This document shows, in pieces, positions 24,530 through 32,765 of a stretch of DNA of 64,000 nucleotides. The DNA lies in the NCBI GenBank assembly GCA_965279125.1, contig CBDIHL010000044.1, positions 124,001-188,000 on the forward strand, given 5' to 3'. Origin of the DNA: Dinoroseobacter sp965279125. Lineage in GTDB: Bacteria > Pseudomonadota > Alphaproteobacteria > Rhodobacterales > Rhodobacteraceae. How positions within the stretch are numbered: the stretch's first letter is position 1; every line of letters starts with the position of its first letter. The notes beneath the pieces are model-generated. The model made no database searches. It saw only the letters and a list, made by a program, of their open reading frames with translations, and had not been told where the DNA came from. The translations under genes and the position numbers were made by a program.

Positions 24530-25507
24530 ATGAACGACGCTGCTGCCCCTCGCCACACCCGCCTTTTGATCATCGGCTCCGGCCCGGCTGGATATACCGC
24601 CGCCGTCTATGGCGCGCGCGCGATGCTGAGCCCGATCCTCGTGCAAGGCATTCAACCTGGCGGGCAATTGACCATCACCACCGATGTCGAAAACTGGCCC
24701 GGCGACACGTCTGTCATGGGTCCGGACTTGATGGTGCGGATGGAGGAGCATGCCCGCGAAATGGGCACCGAGATCATTTCCGAGCATATCAACAGCCTCG
24801 ATCTGTCTCAGCGCCCTTTTGTGGCGCATGGCGATAGCGGCGTGACCTACACCGCCGATGCGTTGATCCTCGCGACTGGCGCACAGGCAAAGTGGCTTGG
24901 TCTGCCGAGCGAAGAGCATTTCAAGGGCTTTGGTGTGTCGGCCTGCGCAACCTGCGATGGCTTTTTCTATCGCGGCAAAGAAATCGTTGTGATCGGGGGC
25001 GGCAATACGGCCGTGGAGGAAGCGCTGTTTCTGACCAACTTCGCCTCCAAGGTGACGCTGGTGCATCGTCGCGACAGCTTGCGCGCTGAGAAAATCATGC
25101 AAGATCGGCTGTTTAAGAACCCCAAGGTCGAGGTGATCTGGGATCATGAGGTCGACGAGGTGCTTGGATCAAAAGATCCGCGCGGCGTCGAAGCGGTGCG
25201 CCTGAAGCACACAAAAACCGGTGAAACCCAAGACGTGCCCTGCGCCGGGTTCTTTGTGGCGATCGGTCATGCCCCTGCAACTGAATTGGTCAAAGACAGC
25301 CTTGAGATGCACAATGGCGGCTATGTGAAGGTGGAGCCTGGAACAACGCGCACCTCCATCCCCGGTGTGTTCGCCGCCGGAGATCTGACCGACCACATCT
25401 ACCGCCAAGCCGTAACCAGCGCTGGGATGGGCTGCATGGCAGCACTCGACGCCGAGAAGTTCCTGGCCGAGCATGAAGAAGACGGTGCCGCACAGGCTGC
25501 CGAATAG
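24530..25507 (+). CDS. trxB: Thioredoxin-disulfide reductase
   Basis: The 325-residue flavoprotein reduces thioredoxin with NADPH. It shows the FAD-binding LLIIGSGPAGYTAAVYGARA near the N-terminus, the redox-active CATC in SACATCDGFF near residue 140, the NADPH motif VVIGGGNTAVEEA near 160 and the C-terminal GVFAAGDLTDHIYRQAVT. Length is normal. It is divergent from an Lrp-type regulator and is followed by its own terminator at 25535. Confidence 0.98.
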   Translation: MNDAAAPRHTRLLIIGSGPAGYTAAVYGARAMLSPILVQGIQPGGQLTITTDVENWPGDTSVMGPDLMVRMEEHAREMGTEIISEHINSLDLSQRPFVAHGDSGVTYTADALILATGAQAKWLGLPSEEHFKGFGVSACATCDGFFYRGKEIVVIGGGNTAVEEALFLTNFASKVTLVHRRDSLRAEKIMQDRLFKNPKVEVIWDHEVDEVLGSKDPRGVEAVRLKHTKTGETQDVPCAGFFVAIGHAPATELVKDSLEMHNGGYVKVEPGTTRTSIPGVFAAGDLTDHIYRQAVTSAGMGCMAALDAEKFLAEHEEDGAAQAAE

Positions 25508-25534
25508 GGTCTGAATACAAGCCGAAGTGTTAAG

Positions 25535-25559
25535 GCCGTCCTAACCGGGGCGGCTTTTT
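25535..25559 (+). terminator. Intrinsic terminator of trxB
   Basis: GCCGTCC (25535-25541) pairs with GGGCGGC (25548-25554), with one T-G pair, followed by five Ts. It lies 28 bases after the trxB stop. Confidence 0.85.
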
Positions 25560-25647
25560 CTATTTGGTATTTTAGTCACATCCGAAGCACTTAAGGGCCT
25601 TGCTGCGGCGGGTTGTCTCTATGCAGCGGGCCCGATTTATGCGATGC

Positions 25648-25661
25648 GTTCACGCGTGAAC
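25648..25661. promoter_or_regulatory. Perfect 14-bp palindrome before the winged-helix fusion gene
   Basis: GTTCACGCGTGAAC is a perfect palindrome ending 17 bases before the ATG at 25679. MarR-type dimers bind such sites, and the protein encoded here starts with a MarR-like winged helix, so autoregulation is plausible. No other copy was noticed in the window. Confidence 0.45.
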
Positions 25662-25678
25662 ACATATTGAGCCACCCG

Positions 25679-27745
25679 ATGACCCGCAGCGCCGCCGCCC
25701 TTGATGAAGATCTGATGTTTCGACTGCTCCGGCAACTCGACGCGCAGCCGGGTGCCAGTCAACGCGCCACATCACAAGCGCTTGGGGTCAGCCTCGGCTG
25801 GCTCAACAAGGCTCTGCGCGCCGCGACGCAAGCAGGCCTTATCACCGTTGCCGATCGCACCGGCCCCGACAGCCGTCAGCGCTTCGCTTATGGCCTAACC
25901 CCGCGTGGTGCTGCCGAAAAAGCGCGCCTCACCAACCGTTTCCTCGCCCGCAAACGCGCCGAATACGACGCGCTTCATGCCGAATTGACCGGTCGCAGCA
26001 GCGGCCTTCTCGCCCAGAACAGGACAACCACGATGCTTTCCACCAACCTCACCCCGATCCCCGAGCTTTATGTTTCCTATGACAGCGCCCAAAAGCTGAA
26101 GAAGGAAGCTGCCGAGCTGACTTCGTGGGATCTGACCGCGCGCCAAACCTGCGACCTGGAGTTGTTGATGAACGGCGGGTTCAATCCATTGACCGGCTTT
26201 CTAGGCAAAGATGATTACGAAAGTGTTGTCGAGACAATGCGCCTGGCCGATGGCACGCTCTGGCCGATGCCTATCACGCTGGATGTTTCCGAAGATTTCG
26301 CGGGCAAAATCGAGGAAGGCCAGGACATCGCCCTGCGCGACGCAGAAGGCGTGATCCTCGCGACACTTTCGATCAGCGACATCTATACCCCTGATAAGAC
26401 ACGCGAAGCTGAGATGGTGTTCGGCGCCGATGACATCGCGCATCCTGCGGTGAATTACCTTCATCACACCGCGGGCACCGTGTATGTCGGCGGCACGATC
26501 ACCGGTATTCAGCAGCCCGTTCACTATGATTTCCGCGCGCGCCGCGACACCCCAAACGAGCTGCGCGCCTATTTCCGCAAGCTCGGCTGGCGTAAGATCG
26601 TGGCGTTCCAGACCCGCAATCCGTTGCACCGCGCGCATCAGGAACTGACCTTCCGCGCCGCCAAGGAAGCGCAGGCCAACCTGCTGATCCACCCGGTTGT
26701 TGGCCTCACGAAGCCCGGCGATGTCGACCACTTCACGCGCGTGCGCTGCTATGAGGCGGTGCTTGACCAATACCAAGCCGCCACCACGACGATGAGCCTT
26801 CTCAACCTTGCCATGCGCATGGCCGGTCCGCGCGAGGCCGTTTGGCACGGTCTGATCCGCAAGAACCACGGTTGCACCCACTTCATCGTCGGGCGCGATC
26901 ATGCGGGTCCGGGCAAGAACTCGGCAGGCGAGGACTTTTACGGGCCATATGATGCGCAAGAATTATTCCGCACGCATCAGGACGAAATGGGCATCGAAAT
27001 GGTCGACTTTAAGCACATGGTCTATGTGCAAGAGCGCGCCCAGTACGAGCCTGCCGATGAGATCGCCGACCGCGATAACGTCACCGTCCTGAACATCTCA
27101 GGCACCGAATTGCGCCGCCGTTTGCGCGAAGGCTTGGAAATCCCGGAATGGTTCTCCTTCCCGCAGGTGGTGTCTGAGTTGCGTCGCACCTCGCCGCCCC
27201 GCTCAAAGCAAGGGTTTACCGTGTTTTTCACCGGGCTGTCCGGGTCCGGCAAATCCACCATCGCCAATGCTATGATGGTTAAGCTGATGGAAATGGGCGG
27301 GCGTCCGGTGACGCTTCTGGACGGCGATGTGGTGCGCAAGAACCTGTCAAGCGAGCTGGGTTTCTCCAAGGAACACAGGGACTTGAACATCCGCCGCATC
27401 GGCTATGTCGCCTCCGAGATCACCAAGAACGGCGGCATAGCGATCTGTGCGCCCATCGCGCCCTACACCGCGACCCGCCGGGCCGTGCGCGAGGATATCG
27501 AGCAGTTCGGGGCCTTCGTCGAGGTCCATGTCGCCACCAGCCTGGAGGAGTGCGAGCGCCGCGACCGCAAAGGCCTGTACCAGTTGGCGCGCGAGGGCAA
27601 GATCAAGGAATTCACCGGGATCTCCGACCCCTACGAGGCCCCGACATCCGCAGAACTGGTGGTCGATACCGAAGGGACCGAGGTGGATTATTGCGCCCAA
27701 CAGGTGTTGTTGAAGCTGGAAAGCATGGGGCTGATTTCGGCCTAA
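25679..27745 (+). CDS. Winged-helix (MarR/EPS-type) + ATP sulfurylase + APS kinase fusion
   Basis: The frame encodes 688 residues. Residues about 10-105 are a winged helix like MarR-family EPS-associated regulators (ASQRATSQALGVSLGWLNKA, YGLTPRGAAEKARLTNRFL). From about residue 119 it is a complete bifunctional sulfate adenylyltransferase/adenylylsulfate kinase: RNPLHRAHQELTFRAA (sulfurylase active site) and P-loop FFTGLSGSGKSTIANAM (APS kinase). It converts sulfate to APS and PAPS. An internal ATG at 26033 with AGGA 8 bases upstream would give the normal 570-residue enzyme, so both a fusion and a separate product are possible. No stop separates the parts. Confidence 0.9.
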   Translation: MTRSAAALDEDLMFRLLRQLDAQPGASQRATSQALGVSLGWLNKALRAATQAGLITVADRTGPDSRQRFAYGLTPRGAAEKARLTNRFLARKRAEYDALHAELTGRSSGLLAQNRTTTMLSTNLTPIPELYVSYDSAQKLKKEAAELTSWDLTARQTCDLELLMNGGFNPLTGFLGKDDYESVVETMRLADGTLWPMPITLDVSEDFAGKIEEGQDIALRDAEGVILATLSISDIYTPDKTREAEMVFGADDIAHPAVNYLHHTAGTVYVGGTITGIQQPVHYDFRARRDTPNELRAYFRKLGWRKIVAFQTRNPLHRAHQELTFRAAKEAQANLLIHPVVGLTKPGDVDHFTRVRCYEAVLDQYQAATTTMSLLNLAMRMAGPREAVWHGLIRKNHGCTHFIVGRDHAGPGKNSAGEDFYGPYDAQELFRTHQDEMGIEMVDFKHMVYVQERAQYEPADEIADRDNVTVLNISGTELRRRLREGLEIPEWFSFPQVVSELRRTSPPRSKQGFTVFFTGLSGSGKSTIANAMMVKLMEMGGRPVTLLDGDVVRKNLSSELGFSKEHRDLNIRRIGYVASEITKNGGIAICAPIAPYTATRRAVREDIEQFGAFVEVHVATSLEECERRDRKGLYQLAREGKIKEFTGISDPYEAPTSAELVVDTEGTEVDYCAQQVLLKLESMGLISA

Positions 27746-27872
27746 AGAAGCAATCCCTCAAAGACCGCAAAGCAATCTGCCGCTATGGTCTCAATCTTGC
27801 ATTGCGACCCTTTCCAGCTTGAATTGCATCACTAAAATGTTATGCAATCCTCTCAATATTAATGGGGACAAC

Positions 27873-29150
27873 ATGCGCCGAAGCATTCGCATGGCTTTCG
27901 TAAGCCTATTCACACTCGCATCCGCTACACAAGCCATTGCCGCCGGGGGCGGCGGTTTGTGCGGGGGTGGCACTTATACCAACAATTCGGCAAGTGGTGG
28001 ACGCACGGTCACCCAAGCCGCAGGCTATCCCGCCGGATATGGGTTCAATGTCACCGTTGATACGCCAGCAAATTTCCAGAGCCTCCAGATCCGTGTAGGT
28101 GCGCAAATTGTGTGCAATAGTGTTGCGAGTTGTAGTGGTGCAAATTACACAGCGCAGGTCGATAATCTGAATACCACACTCACAATAACGTCGACGCGCC
28201 CGATCGGTGCGCCGAGTGCCGCCGTAACATTGACGTGCTTCAACAGTGCCCCCGTTACGACAACAACGACGACCAGCAGCGGCGGTCCCACATCGGCATC
28301 TGCCGCAGCCGGGGGAACAGGCTCCGCGTCCTCCAGCGCCATTGGGTCAGCCATCGGCAGTGCCTTCGGTGCGCGCGGGGGCGGAGGTGCTACCGTCAGC
28401 CAGAACGGTATTTTCTTGTCGACGACAGCCTCGACACAAGGGGTGTCAGGTGCATTGTCCGGCGCTACCTTGGGCAACGCATGGGTCTCGGTTCAAGGCA
28501 CCAGCTTTAGCGGCAATCTTGATGGTAACGGGGCGGAGGTGACGCTGGGCGCCGATTATGAAACCGGCCCCGGCAACCTTGTCGGCGCTATCCTGTCCTA
28601 TGGATCTTACAAAGTCACCTCAGGCGGTGTGACATACGACACCCGCAGCCTGAGCTTCGGTCCTTACGTGTCGTTCGGCATCACCGAGCGCTACCGCTTG
28701 GATGCCTATGCCGTGCTCGCCCGCCCGAACTACGAGGCCGGAGCCGTGAGCTACAGCAGCAATCGCGTTGCCTTCGGGCTTGCCGCAAGCGCCGAGTACG
28801 CGCTTGGTCGGATCAACACGACCAGCTCGCTGGGTGTGCGCGGTTTTTCCGAAGGTCTACCTGCGGCGGCGCCGGGCGGGGCACGCACGGTCAGTTCCTA
28901 CACAGCCAGCATCGCCACACGATTCGACTTCCAAGCACAAGGTGCTGCCCGACCTTGGCTGGCACTGGGTGCGGACGCGACCCGGTTCCAGGACGGCGCG
29001 ACTAAGCTGGAAAGCATATCGCCAAGCATCGGGGTGGGTGTCGACGTCACTGGCGCGATGGGCAATCTGTCGCTTAGCCTCAACAATGCGCAGGTGTTTG
29101 ATGGCGCACGCGCCACAACGCTTGGGGTGAACTGGACGATGACCTTCTAG
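27873..29150 (+). CDS. Autotransporter-like outer-membrane beta-barrel protein
   Basis: The 425-residue product has a signal peptide (MRRSIRMAFVSLFTLASATQ, cleavage after AIAA), a short N-terminal domain with several Cys and many Thr/Ser, a Gly/Ala/Ser-rich linker (about residues 125-180), and a C-terminal region of alternating beta-strands from about 190 to the final Phe (GVNWTMTF), typical of autotransporter barrels. The passenger is far smaller than usual, so it may be a surface-display or simple porin-like protein. The ATG at 27873 follows a GGGGACA site. A hairpin at 29192 follows. Confidence 0.75.
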   Translation: MRRSIRMAFVSLFTLASATQAIAAGGGGLCGGGTYTNNSASGGRTVTQAAGYPAGYGFNVTVDTPANFQSLQIRVGAQIVCNSVASCSGANYTAQVDNLNTTLTITSTRPIGAPSAAVTLTCFNSAPVTTTTTTSSGGPTSASAAAGGTGSASSSAIGSAIGSAFGARGGGGATVSQNGIFLSTTASTQGVSGALSGATLGNAWVSVQGTSFSGNLDGNGAEVTLGADYETGPGNLVGAILSYGSYKVTSGGVTYDTRSLSFGPYVSFGITERYRLDAYAVLARPNYEAGAVSYSSNRVAFGLAASAEYALGRINTTSSLGVRGFSEGLPAAAPGGARTVSSYTASIATRFDFQAQGAARPWLALGADATRFQDGATKLESISPSIGVGVDVTGAMGNLSLSLNNAQVFDGARATTLGVNWTMTF

Positions 29151-29191
29151 GCACCATAGGCACCCCGTAAGCGAAGATCGCCTACGCCTGG

Positions 29192-29215
29192 TGTGGCCCT
29201 CCTCAGGGGGCCACA
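29192..29215 (+). terminator. Hairpin after the autotransporter-like gene
   Basis: TGTGGCCC (29192-29199) pairs with GGGCCACA (29208-29215). Only a weak U tract follows (TAACTGTATT), so termination efficiency is uncertain. Confidence 0.6.
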
Positions 29216-29253
29216 TAACTGTATTAAAAGCAGTGTGAAAAGGCGCGCCGAGG

Positions 29254-29481
29254 TTAGTGCGCGCTCACAGGCTCCATGTCATGTTGGCGCGCCAGTACGA
29301 AGGCCATGTTGCGATCCCCAACCAGCGCGATCCGTTCGCCTTTTGCGTCATGCACCGCGTACAGCTCCGCGATACCGGGTGCTTTGCGCTGCACATCTTC
29401 GGGCAGATCGGCGACCTTCACGACGCGAATATAGACGGTCGGGTCGGTGCCTTTGGTGTGAACATCAGTTTGCGAATTCAT
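29254..29481 (-). CDS. DUF1150 family protein
   Basis: The 75-residue protein shows the DUF1150 pattern: VYIRVVKVADLPEDVQRKAP, then ELYAVHDAKGERIALVGDR and NMAFVLARQHDMEPVSAH. The family is restricted mainly to alphaproteobacteria and its function is unknown. It starts 12 bases after the stop of the small heat-shock gene, and the Hsp20-DUF1150 pair is a recurring arrangement, so a role beside the chaperone is likely. Confidence 0.9.
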   Translation of the reverse strand: MNSQTDVHTKGTDPTVYIRVVKVADLPEDVQRKAPGIAELYAVHDAKGERIALVGDRNMAFVLARQHDMEPVSAH

Positions 29482-29493
29482 ATGACTGCTCCC

Positions 29494-29910
29494 TCAGGCC
29501 TTGGTGTTAATCTTAATGGTTTGCACGACGGTGTCAGGCACGGCGCGGTGCAGATCGACATGCAGCAGACCGTTTTCCATCTCGGCCCCGGCCACCTCGA
29601 CCCCATCAGCCAGCACAAAACTGCGCTGAAACTGGCGCGCGGCAATACCGCGGTGCAAAAAGGCGCGGCCTTCACTGTCATCGGTTTGGCGGCCCCGGAT
29701 CACCAATTGACGATCTTCAAGCGTGATCGCCAAATCGGCCTCCGAGAAGCCCGCAAGCGCCAGCGTGATGCGGAACCGCGTTTCGCCAATTTGCTCAATG
29801 TTATAAGGGGGATAGCCGTCATTTCCGGATTTCGCAGTGCGCTCGACCAAACGCTCCAGCTGGTCAAATCCCAGCAAAAACGGGTGTGCGCCTAGGGCCA
29901 TTTTCGTCAC
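29494..29910 (-). CDS. Small heat shock protein, Hsp20 family
   Basis: The 138-residue protein is an IbpA-type ATP-independent chaperone with an alpha-crystallin domain: PPYNIEQIGETRFRITLALA near residue 33 and GIAARQFQRSFVLADGVEV near 90. The start is GTG at 29910, chosen because AAGGAG lies 7 bases upstream and family members begin with T-K-x-x-L-G-x-H-P-F. It is followed by DUF1150. Heat-shock promoter elements were not identified with confidence. Confidence 0.93.
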   Translation of the reverse strand: MTKMALGAHPFLLGFDQLERLVERTAKSGNDGYPPYNIEQIGETRFRITLALAGFSEADLAITLEDRQLVIRGRQTDDSEGRAFLHRGIAARQFQRSFVLADGVEVAGAEMENGLLHVDLHRAVPDTVVQTIKINTKA

Positions 29911-30096
29911 GGCCAAACTCCTTCTTGCGTGTCCTTGAACGTCAAGCGACATGTGCTCGGGCCCCATTTGGCGGCCCGGTACGAAGAATATGGGCAGTCT
30001 TTCAGGCCCTCGCAAGGGTCAGGGGGTGCAGAAGGGCTTTGCGGACGGGACAGAACCCCCTACATACAAAGCTCGGACGCGGTAGGAGCCCCCCAT

Positions 30097-30321
30097 ATGA
30101 ACGCCCATGGCACCGGCAAAATGAACCATGAAGAGGTTCTGCGCATCGAGATTGAGGTGCTGCGGCGGGAGCATCGCGACCTCGATGAGGCGATTGAAGC
30201 GCTCCATGCGGCAGGGCGTGCAGACGCGTTAACCTTGCAACGGTTAAAGAAGCAGAAACTTGCCCTGAAAGACCGGATCGCCCGGATCGAGGACGAATTA
30301 ACCCCCGACATTATCGCCTGA
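30097..30321 (+). CDS. YdcH family protein (DUF465)
   Basis: This 74-residue helical protein shows the DUF465 pattern: LRREHRDLDEAIEAL followed by LQRLKKQKLALKDRIARIED. GGAG ends 8 bases before the ATG at 30097. Such small coiled-coil proteins are common in proteobacteria; the function is unknown. It precedes purE by 75 bases. Confidence 0.88.
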   Translation: MNAHGTGKMNHEEVLRIEIEVLRREHRDLDEAIEALHAAGRADALTLQRLKKQKLALKDRIARIEDELTPDIIA

Positions 30322-30396
30322 ATTTGCCGCATCTCAGGACGTTGTGACGACGCGCGCAATCTTTATACTGCCCCGTTCTTGGGAGAAGGAACCACC

Positions 30397-30882
30397 ATGA
30401 CACCGCCAGTTGGCATCATCATGGGCAGCCAGTCGGACTGGCCCACAATGCGCGAAGCCGCCGAGATTCTGGACACGCTCGGCATCGCTTATGAGGCTCG
30501 GATCGTCTCGGCGCATCGCACGCCAGACCGCCTGTGGGATTACGGGCGCGCAGCGGTAGATCGCGGTTTGCAAGTCATCATCGCCGGGGCCGGAGGGGCT
30601 GCGCATCTGCCGGGCATGATGGCCTCGAAAACGCGGGTCCCAGTGATCGGCGTGCCGGTCCAGACCAAGGCCCTCAGCGGGGTGGATAGCTTGTATTCCA
30701 TCGTGCAAATGCCCAAAGGCTTCCCCGTGGCGACCATGGCTATCGGGGCTGCGGGTGCTGCAAATGCAGGCCTGATGGCCGCTGGAATTTTGGCGTTGCA
30801 GGACAGTGAGTTGGCCGAAAGGCTTGATCAGTGGCGCGCGGATCTCAGCGCCTCAATCCCGGAGGTGCCGCAAGATGATTGA
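30397..30882 (+). CDS. purE: 5-(Carboxyamino)imidazole ribonucleotide mutase
   Basis: The 161-residue class I PurE converts N5-CAIR to CAIR in purine synthesis. GIIMGSQSDWPTM at the N-terminus and RIVSAHRTPDRL near residue 38 are signature stretches, with GAGGAAHLPGMMAS near 70. The ATG at 30397 follows GGAGAAGGA. It overlaps purK by eight bases, so the two are coupled. Confidence 0.97.
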   Translation: MTPPVGIIMGSQSDWPTMREAAEILDTLGIAYEARIVSAHRTPDRLWDYGRAAVDRGLQVIIAGAGGAAHLPGMMASKTRVPVIGVPVQTKALSGVDSLYSIVQMPKGFPVATMAIGAAGAANAGLMAAGILALQDSELAERLDQWRADLSASIPEVPQDD

Positions 30883-31972
30883 GACCACCACGACCCCACC
30901 AGCCCCCTTGGGAACAGGGGCCACCATCGGCATTTTGGGCGGTGGCCAATTGGGCCGAATGCTGGCTTGTGCGGCAGCGCGCCTTGGATTTAAGACAAAT
31001 GTGTTCGAGCCATCCTTGCGCTGCCCCGCAGGCGATGTGGCGGCACAGGTCTTCTCGGCCGCCTATACGGATCGCATGGCGTTAACCGCGTTTGCAAAAT
31101 CCGTGGATGTCATCACGTATGAGTTCGAAAACATCCCCACCAGCGCGCTCGACTTGCTGGGTCGCCTCAAGCCGATCCGGCCCGGGCGCCGCGCTTTGGA
31201 GGTCAGCCAGGATCGGTTAACGGAGAAAGAATTCCTCCGCGATCTGGGCTTTCAGACGGCTCCTTTCGCGCCCGTCGATGATCTGGCCTCCATGGAGGCG
31301 GCGCTGGCTGAAATTGGCACACCATCGATCCTGAAGACCCGGCGTTTGGGTTATGACGGCAAGGGCCAGTTGCGGATCACCAAGCCCGAGCAGGCGCAGG
31401 TCGCACTGGACTACATCAAGGGCGTTCCGGCCATTTTGGAAGGCCATGTCAAGTTCAGCCACGAGGTCTCGGTGATCGCGGCGCGCGGGCTTGATGGGTC
31501 CGTTTCAGTCTTCGATCCGGGCGAGAACGTGCATCTGGGCGGGATCTTGGCGACCACCAAAGTGCCCGCACGATTGACGCCGGCCCATTTGCAAGATGCA
31601 GTGTTGCTCGCGGCCAAGCTGTTGAATGCGTTTGATTATGTGGGCGTTCTGGCGGTTGAGTTATTCGTCACCAATGAAGGCCTTATCGTCAATGAGATTG
31701 CGCCGCGCGTCCACAATTCAGGCCATTGGACCCAGAACGGCTGCACCGTCGATCAGTTTGAACAACATATTCGCGCCATTGCAGGCTGGCCGCTGGGCGA
31801 CGGCAAACGCCACGCAGATGTGATAATGGAAAACCTCATCGGGGACACGGTCGAGCAGATCAGCACACTGGCCCGAGAGCCCGGCACTGCGGTGCATCTT
31901 TATGGCAAAGCCGAGATGCGTGCCGGGCGCAAGATGGGGCATGTCAACAGAGTGCGCGCGCGCAAAGCGTAA
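30875..31972 (+). CDS. purK: 5-(Carboxyamino)imidazole ribonucleotide synthase
   Basis: The 365-residue ATP-grasp enzyme makes N5-CAIR from AIR, bicarbonate and ATP. It shows IGILGGGQLGRMLACAAARL near residue 18, KTRRLGYDGKGQ near 150 and EIAPRVHNSGHWT near 275. The start at 30875 is set by GGAGGT 8 bases upstream. The next gene, a 2OG oxygenase, starts only 9 bases after its stop, so a four-gene transcript purE-purK-oxygenase-AcnX is likely. Confidence 0.97.
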   Translation: MIETTTTPPAPLGTGATIGILGGGQLGRMLACAAARLGFKTNVFEPSLRCPAGDVAAQVFSAAYTDRMALTAFAKSVDVITYEFENIPTSALDLLGRLKPIRPGRRALEVSQDRLTEKEFLRDLGFQTAPFAPVDDLASMEAALAEIGTPSILKTRRLGYDGKGQLRITKPEQAQVALDYIKGVPAILEGHVKFSHEVSVIAARGLDGSVSVFDPGENVHLGGILATTKVPARLTPAHLQDAVLLAAKLLNAFDYVGVLAVELFVTNEGLIVNEIAPRVHNSGHWTQNGCTVDQFEQHIRAIAGWPLGDGKRHADVIMENLIGDTVEQISTLAREPGTAVHLYGKAEMRAGRKMGHVNRVRARKA

Positions 31973-31981
31973 GGGATTTTC

Positions 31982-32761
31982 ATGACACGCGACACCATCG
32001 TTAACCTTAACGCTTACCCGATCGATGCGGTTGACTTTCAAGCGCGATGCCAAACCATACTTGACCAAGATGGGGCGCTTGTGTTGCCAGATTTTCTGCT
32101 ACCGGACGCGTTGCGCTCCATCCAGGCAGAAAGCATCACTGGGCAGGACAAGGCCTATTTTTGCACACAAAACCACTCGGTCTATCTCACGCCGCCCGAC
32201 GCGGATTTTCCAGAAAACCACCCTGTGAACCGACAGGTGATCTCATCCAAAGGATGTATTTGCGACGACGATGTTGGCGCAACATCACCGTTACGGCAGC
32301 TCTACACGTCGTCGGATTTTCAGAGCTTTGTCAAAGCGGTAACGGGCGAGACGCAACTGCACCCCTATGCCGATCCGCTGTCGTCTATCAACATTCACTA
32401 TGCGAACCGCGGTCAAGAACTCGGCTGGCATTTCGATAACTCGTCTTTCGCCATCACCCTTCTGATCCAAAAGCCTGACGCTGGAAGCCGTTTTGAATAC
32501 TTCAAGGATCTGCGCGATGCCGATGCGGGCGAGATGAACTTTGAAGGCGTGCGCTCTGTGCTGGACGGCGCAGTGCAGCCCGATGTGTTAACCATGGACC
32601 CTGGGACCTTGGTCTTGTTTCGGGGGCGCAATTCGATCCACCGCGTTTCGCCGAACGAAAGCGACCGAACGCGGATGCTCGCAGTTCTGGCCTATAATGC
32701 AACGCCAGGCGTGTCTTTGTCAGAGAGCGCGCGCATGACCTTCTATGGGCGATTAACCTAG
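31982..32761 (+). CDS. 2-Oxoglutarate/Fe(II)-dependent oxygenase
   Basis: The 259-residue protein has the facial triad of 2OG-Fe(II) hydroxylases: HxD in GWHFDNSSFAITLLIQ near residue 147, the distal His in RNSIHRVSP near 222 and the 2OG-binding Arg in DRTRMLAVLAYN near 232. An intact HxD argues for hydroxylation rather than halogenation. Similar Rhodobacteraceae proteins are often annotated ArpA-like, from memory. It lies 9 bases after purK and 4 bases before a fused aconitase X, suggesting the two act on one substrate. The substrate is unknown; a free amino acid is possible. Confidence 0.8.
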   Translation: MTRDTIVNLNAYPIDAVDFQARCQTILDQDGALVLPDFLLPDALRSIQAESITGQDKAYFCTQNHSVYLTPPDADFPENHPVNRQVISSKGCICDDDVGATSPLRQLYTSSDFQSFVKAVTGETQLHPYADPLSSINIHYANRGQELGWHFDNSSFAITLLIQKPDAGSRFEYFKDLRDADAGEMNFEGVRSVLDGAVQPDVLTMDPGTLVLFRGRNSIHRVSPNESDRTRMLAVLAYNATPGVSLSESARMTFYGRLT

Positions 32762-32765
32762 ATCC

